A stretch of DNA of 64,000 nucleotides from Rhizophagus clarus (taxonomy: Eukaryota; Glomeromycota; Glomeromycetes; Glomerales; Glomeraceae), in contig BLAL01000182.1 of assembly GCA_015698045.1 (NCBI GenBank), forward strand, positions 744,001-808,000, read 5' to 3'. A program made the position numbers and the translations under genes. The notes under the pieces were generated by a model. It did not search any database, was not told the origin of the DNA, and saw only the letters and a program-made list of their open reading frames with translations. Every line of letters begins with the position of its first letter. The stretch's first letter is position 1. Of the stretch, positions 60,005 to 64,000 are shown in pieces.

Positions 60005-62085
60005 TAAAGGCTGCGTACTTATTATAAAATTGACAATAAAAGTTTGATAAATTCTTTTTTCTTATTCTTATTAAAAAATTTTTTATACTTATTATAAATT
60101 AATTTTTTTAAGAATTTTTTCTTTAGTAAATAATTATTGTTACTCTTAAAAAACTTACTTATTATAAAAAAAAGGTATATTAAAAAAATTTAATTTTAAA
60201 TATATTTTCATATTAATTTATTTTTTAATTACAAATAATTTTAAATTTATTAATTATTATTTATTATGAATGTGATTTGTTGTTAGTTCTCTTTTATCAT
60301 ATAATTTAAATAATAATTATGAGAATTATGCTTTATTTAACTTTCTGATTATCAAGTTAATTAATAATTTTCATATTTTTCTTTTGTTTAAAATTATTTT
60401 TTTCTTTAATATTAAAAGTAAGCAATTTTTATTTATTTTTTTCCTATTTATATAATTTTACTTATAAAAGAAAAAGAATTTAGACATATATTTTAAAATT
60501 TGCTAATAGTACGTATTGTGTATTGTTTTTAAAGTAGTATTAGTTTATAATTGTTTAAGATTAGAGAAAAAAATAGTTTATTTAGATTAGATACATTCTT
60601 TTTAGAGTAGTGTTTATTTAAAGTAGCTTAAGATTAAAATAAGAATAGTTTGTTTAAATTGGATGTATCATTTTATAGTAATAAATTTTTTTAATTTTAA
60701 TTCTTTTGTTAATTATAATATAATATTACTTTTTATTTTAAATTTTAATTTTTATGTTTTTTATAATATATTATATAATATAATTATTATCTTTTATATA
60801 TATAATCATTAAATTTATTTAAGTTTTTTAAAAATAAATAATACTTTTAAAAATCAAATATAAAAAGATAAAATAAAATTTATAATATTATATTAAATAA
60901 AAAAACAAAATTATAAATTATATATATATATATATTTTTTTTATGATTAAAATAAATGCTATTAAATTTATCTGAAAATACATATAATAAAATAATAAGC
61001 CAACTTATCTAATAATACTGTAATTACTATTGACAAGAATATAATATAACCTACTTACTATATTAGCCTATTCTTAAGAGAAGTAATTAAAGTTGCCTGC
61101 CAAAACTAAAGAGTTTCAATATGTTGAAATTGTCAAAACTATTTTGACATGTGATATATATAATATATACATATCAAATAATAATCACTAGTGTTAACCC
61201 TATAAAAATTATGTATACTGTTTGTATACTGTATATGCGTATCATTGATACTGTTCGCAATTTTGTATACTGCATATCAGTATTAAGTATACTGTTCGCA
61301 AAATACTAATAATAAAAAATATAATAAAGTATATGGTGAATATACTATATGATACGGTATTTTGAATTCATACATTTATAACATATATAGTATAAACATA
61401 TTTTTACTGTATATCAGTATGTTGCATACGGTTCGCAAATCATAGATATGGTATATTAAATTCATACGTTTATAACGTATTATTTATTTTACTGTAGATA
61501 ATGAATACGGTATATTAAATCAATATATTATACTATGAATATAATCTATAATGCATCACATTTTTAAAAATGATCCGTCTTAAGATATGAAATATTTCAT
61601 TATAAATTTGTGTAACTTATGATGATGAAAAATGTATTAAAAAATATAATTTTATTTTATTTTCCATATATATATATATATACCGATATATGTAATATTA
61701 TTCAAACTACCAGAGCCCAATATTTAAGCTATTAGTCACATCAATATATATCAGTACATATATAATTTAGGCAAAAAAAAATTCATGCCCAAAATAAATT
61801 GGAAAAGATGAGAATAGTATATTATTTCAAAAGGAGAATGGAAAAAGGTATGTTTAGATAAAAGAATAAAAAAATTTATTAAAATATAATTTTTAAAATA
61901 AAATATTGTTTAAAAAAAACGATTAACAAGTTGAATTTTGGTAGGTCTCGCTACTTATAAAAATATTTCTACAGAAGATTTCTTTTTCTCCTGTGCTCAT
62001 AGTCCATTTCTAAAAATTTTAAATAGATTTAGAATGTGAATATAAAAATTAAAGATAGAAATTTTTATTATAATTACCATCTTTC
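60005..62085. other. AT-rich intergenic DNA with GTATACTG-type repeats
   Basis: No gene is visible. Between about 61200 and 61530 the motif GTATACTG(T/C)ATAT(C/G)(A/C)GTAT with TGATACTGTTCGCAAA recurs about four times in degenerate form. The rest is A/T homopolymer-rich. Confidence 0.55.
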
Positions 62086-62300
62086 TCCCAAAACTGGGTT
62101 CTAAATAAGTTATAATACATTTCTCTAGTACGTGACCATAGACACCTTTTGGGTCTGTCTGGAATACCACTTCGGTAGAGGCAGAAATTCTAAATATCAA
62201 AAAAAAAAAAAAAAAATGGTAAGACAAATAAATTCAATTTATATTGATTTTTTTTACTTATTTTATAATCTCTTACGAGATTTCTAAATTTTTGGCTGCA
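61976..62300 (-). other. Possible small spliced gene or exon relic
   Basis: An exon-like block at 62190-62089 lies between a TTTTGATATTTAG acceptor and a GATG|GTAATT donor and is open in two frames (SASTEVVFQTDPKGVYGHVL, or FCLYRSGIPDRPKRC). An ATG-led block at about 62312-62278 (MGNQCSQKFRNL, then GTAAGA) could be a first exon in phase with the second frame, and a short 3' exon ends near 61976. Composition is less AT-biased than the surroundings. Not recognised; the correct frame is undecided. Confidence 0.3.
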
Positions 62301-62329
62301 TTGATTTCCCATAAAATTTGTATTGTACC

Positions 62330-63406
62330 TAGGGCTCCGATCAGTTCAGTTTGGTTCAGTTTTTGTAAAAACTGATACTGAACTGAATTAATCAATATCG
62401 GTATTAATAATTACTGAAACTGATCAGTAATTACCGAAAACTGAACCGATTTACTAAATGTTTTTAGTAAAAAAATATTTCGCAACGTTTAACAAAAAAA
62501 AGTTGCGAAATGATTTTTTCTTATCAAATCATCTATAAAAAAATGTTTCGCAACATTTTTTATTAAAATGACAAAAAAAATGTTGCGAGACGTTTTTTTT
62601 ATATTAAATCATTTTATAAAAACGTTTTGCAACATTTTTAAATAAAAAGAAAAATAATGTTGCAAAACATTGTATTCTATATTAAATTTCCAATGTAAAA
62701 AACGTTTTGCAACATTTTTTACAAGTTTTGCAAAAATAACATTGCGAAACATTATTTTTTTTATATCAAACGTTTATGTAAAAAACGTTTCATAACATTT
62801 TTTACAATGTTCGCAAAAATAACGTTGCGAAATGTTATTTTTCATATTAAATTGTTTATGTAAAAAACGTTTTGCAACATTTTTTACAAGTTCCGCAAAA
62901 ATAATGTTGTGAAATGTTATTTTTTTTATCAAATCGTTTATGTAAAAAACGTTTCACAACATTTTTTACAAGTTTCGCAAAAATAATGTTGCGAAATGTT
63001 GTTTTTTATCAAATTGTTTATGTAAAAAACGTTTCGCAACATTTTTTACAATGTTCGCAAAAATAACGTTGTGAAATGTTATTTTTTATCAAATCGTTTA
63101 TGTAAAAAACGTTTCGCAACATTTTTTACAAGTTCTGCAAAAATAACGTTGTGAAACGTTATTTTTTATATCAAATGTTTATGTAAAAAAATGTTTCGCA
63201 ACATTTTTTTTTAACTACATTATTTAATAAAAAGACGTTTTTCTTATAAAAAAAAACATTTTTATTATCAGTAAATCAGTTCAGTAAATTGCAAAACCGA
63301 TACCGAAACTGAAAGTTTCAGTTCGATAAATCATAAGACTGAAACCGCTCTGATACCGAAACTGGTCAGTACAGTTCGGTAATTACTGAAACTGATTAGA
63401 GCCTTA
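62330..63406. mobile_element. 1.08-kb hAT-like non-autonomous element with GTTGCGAAACGTT hairpins
   Basis: Left end TAGGGCTCCGATCAGTTCAG and right end CTGAAACTGATTAGAGCCTT A are imperfect inverted repeats. Next to each end is a run of degenerate ACTGA/TCAGT repeats that pair with each other. The interior (about 62470-63210) is a tandem array, period about 80 bp and eight to nine copies, of AAAACGTTTCGCAACATTTT then TTACAAGTT.GCAAAAATAA and CGTTGCGAAATGTT, so each unit is itself a hairpin. TAGGG ends fit hAT, but the flanking 8 bp (ATTGTACC, GTTACATT) do not match. Confidence 0.75.
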
Positions 63407-64000
63407 GTTACATTTATGTTACTTAGAGAAATTATTTCTAAAGTATACAGAACTTATTTTAATGTGATATCTTCGTATTTAGGAACTATATTTTAACCTA
63501 TTACACTGCTTTAAACTTCCAAGTAGCCTATAAAAAGAGTCTTATATATTTTAATAATAGAAGTACTTTAGAAAAAAAATATAAACAATAAAATAAAGCA
63601 GCAGATAAAAACTTAATAAACCATGATAAGATTATTATTACTGGTTACTGCATTTTATGTGAAGAACAATTACAATTTTTAAACCTAATAGTTTATAATA
63701 TACTAGCAAAATGGAATAACTATCAACTTCTGGCTAGTTTAAACATTTAAAGTAAAGTTATATTAGTTAGTATAAGGATGCATAAGAAATATAAATCTGC
63801 AAAAATTAGATTGATTTTTAACTATAAGTACCTGAAAGCCTATAATAAAGAGAATTGAACTGTTAATCTTGGCATTTTGCCAATTAGATGATTTTCAGTG
63901 TTCTGGAATTTCTTAAAAAGAAAGCAAAGAAAGAAGTTTTAAGATGTTATTTTAATATAATATTTCAGAATCTATAACAGTTACTTCTCTTTTTCTTAAC
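63407..64000. other. AT-rich DNA to the window end
   Basis: No gene, RNA or clear repeat found. A short open stretch on either strand lacks splice-compatible partners. Confidence 0.5.

Overview
This window is a strongly AT-rich, gene-sparse, transposon-rich piece of a fungal nuclear genome. The evidence is short spliceosomal introns (mostly GTAAGT...TAG, 50-90 bp), a fungal mevalonate kinase next to a fungal-type APC8/CDC23, a Plavaka-type transposase, TKL-type kinases with a DLG motif, and vertebrate/fungal-type TTAGGG repeats. Taken together this suggests an arbuscular mycorrhizal fungus of the Rhizophagus type (Glomeromycotina). The species is an inference from gene style and composition, not something shown directly.

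Layout. 0.1-1.7 kb: a six-exon gene of unknown function on the minus strand, with a duplicated exon/intron and an acidic tail. 3-10.3 kb: a Plavaka-like DNA transposon whose transposase gene (3829-8815) is split by a 2.06-kb hAT-type non-autonomous element with a perfect 8-bp target-site duplication. That element carries a second inverted-repeat element, which in turn carries a nine-copy ~120-bp satellite. 10-15 kb: two lineage-specific genes (one frameshifted) between inverted copies of a dispersed repeat with a tRNA-like head. 15-23 kb: repeat land, with a 51-bp minisatellite, two small inverted-repeat elements and an interstitial telomeric array. 23.3-24.5 kb: a BTB/T1-domain gene. 24.5-32 kb: mostly AT-rich noncoding DNA. 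32-37 kb: a tandem pair of TKL kinase genes, one intact and one frameshifted. 38.4-40.5 kb: a ZNF277-like zinc-finger gene with eight exons. 40.5-52.7 kb: a 12-kb gene desert packed with inverted-repeat elements, a dead pogo/Tigger transposase, a short retroposon with target-site duplication and a ~1-kb purine tract. 52.7-60 kb: a compact housekeeping island with APC8/CDC23 (-), mevalonate kinase (+), Mo25/Hym1 (-) and tRNA-Ser(AGA) (+). 60-64 kb: AT-rich DNA with a second hAT-like element.

The housekeeping genes serve separate core functions: anaphase-promoting complex, isoprenoid synthesis, polarity/kinase scaffolding and serine decoding. APC8 and mevalonate kinase are head-to-head with only 163 bp between start codons, so they probably share a promoter. 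Mevalonate kinase and Mo25 converge. Everything else is dominated by nested mobile DNA. The most unusual structure is the four-layer nest at 3.8-8.8 kb. A group of non-autonomous elements that share ends or internal hairpins also links distant parts of the window.
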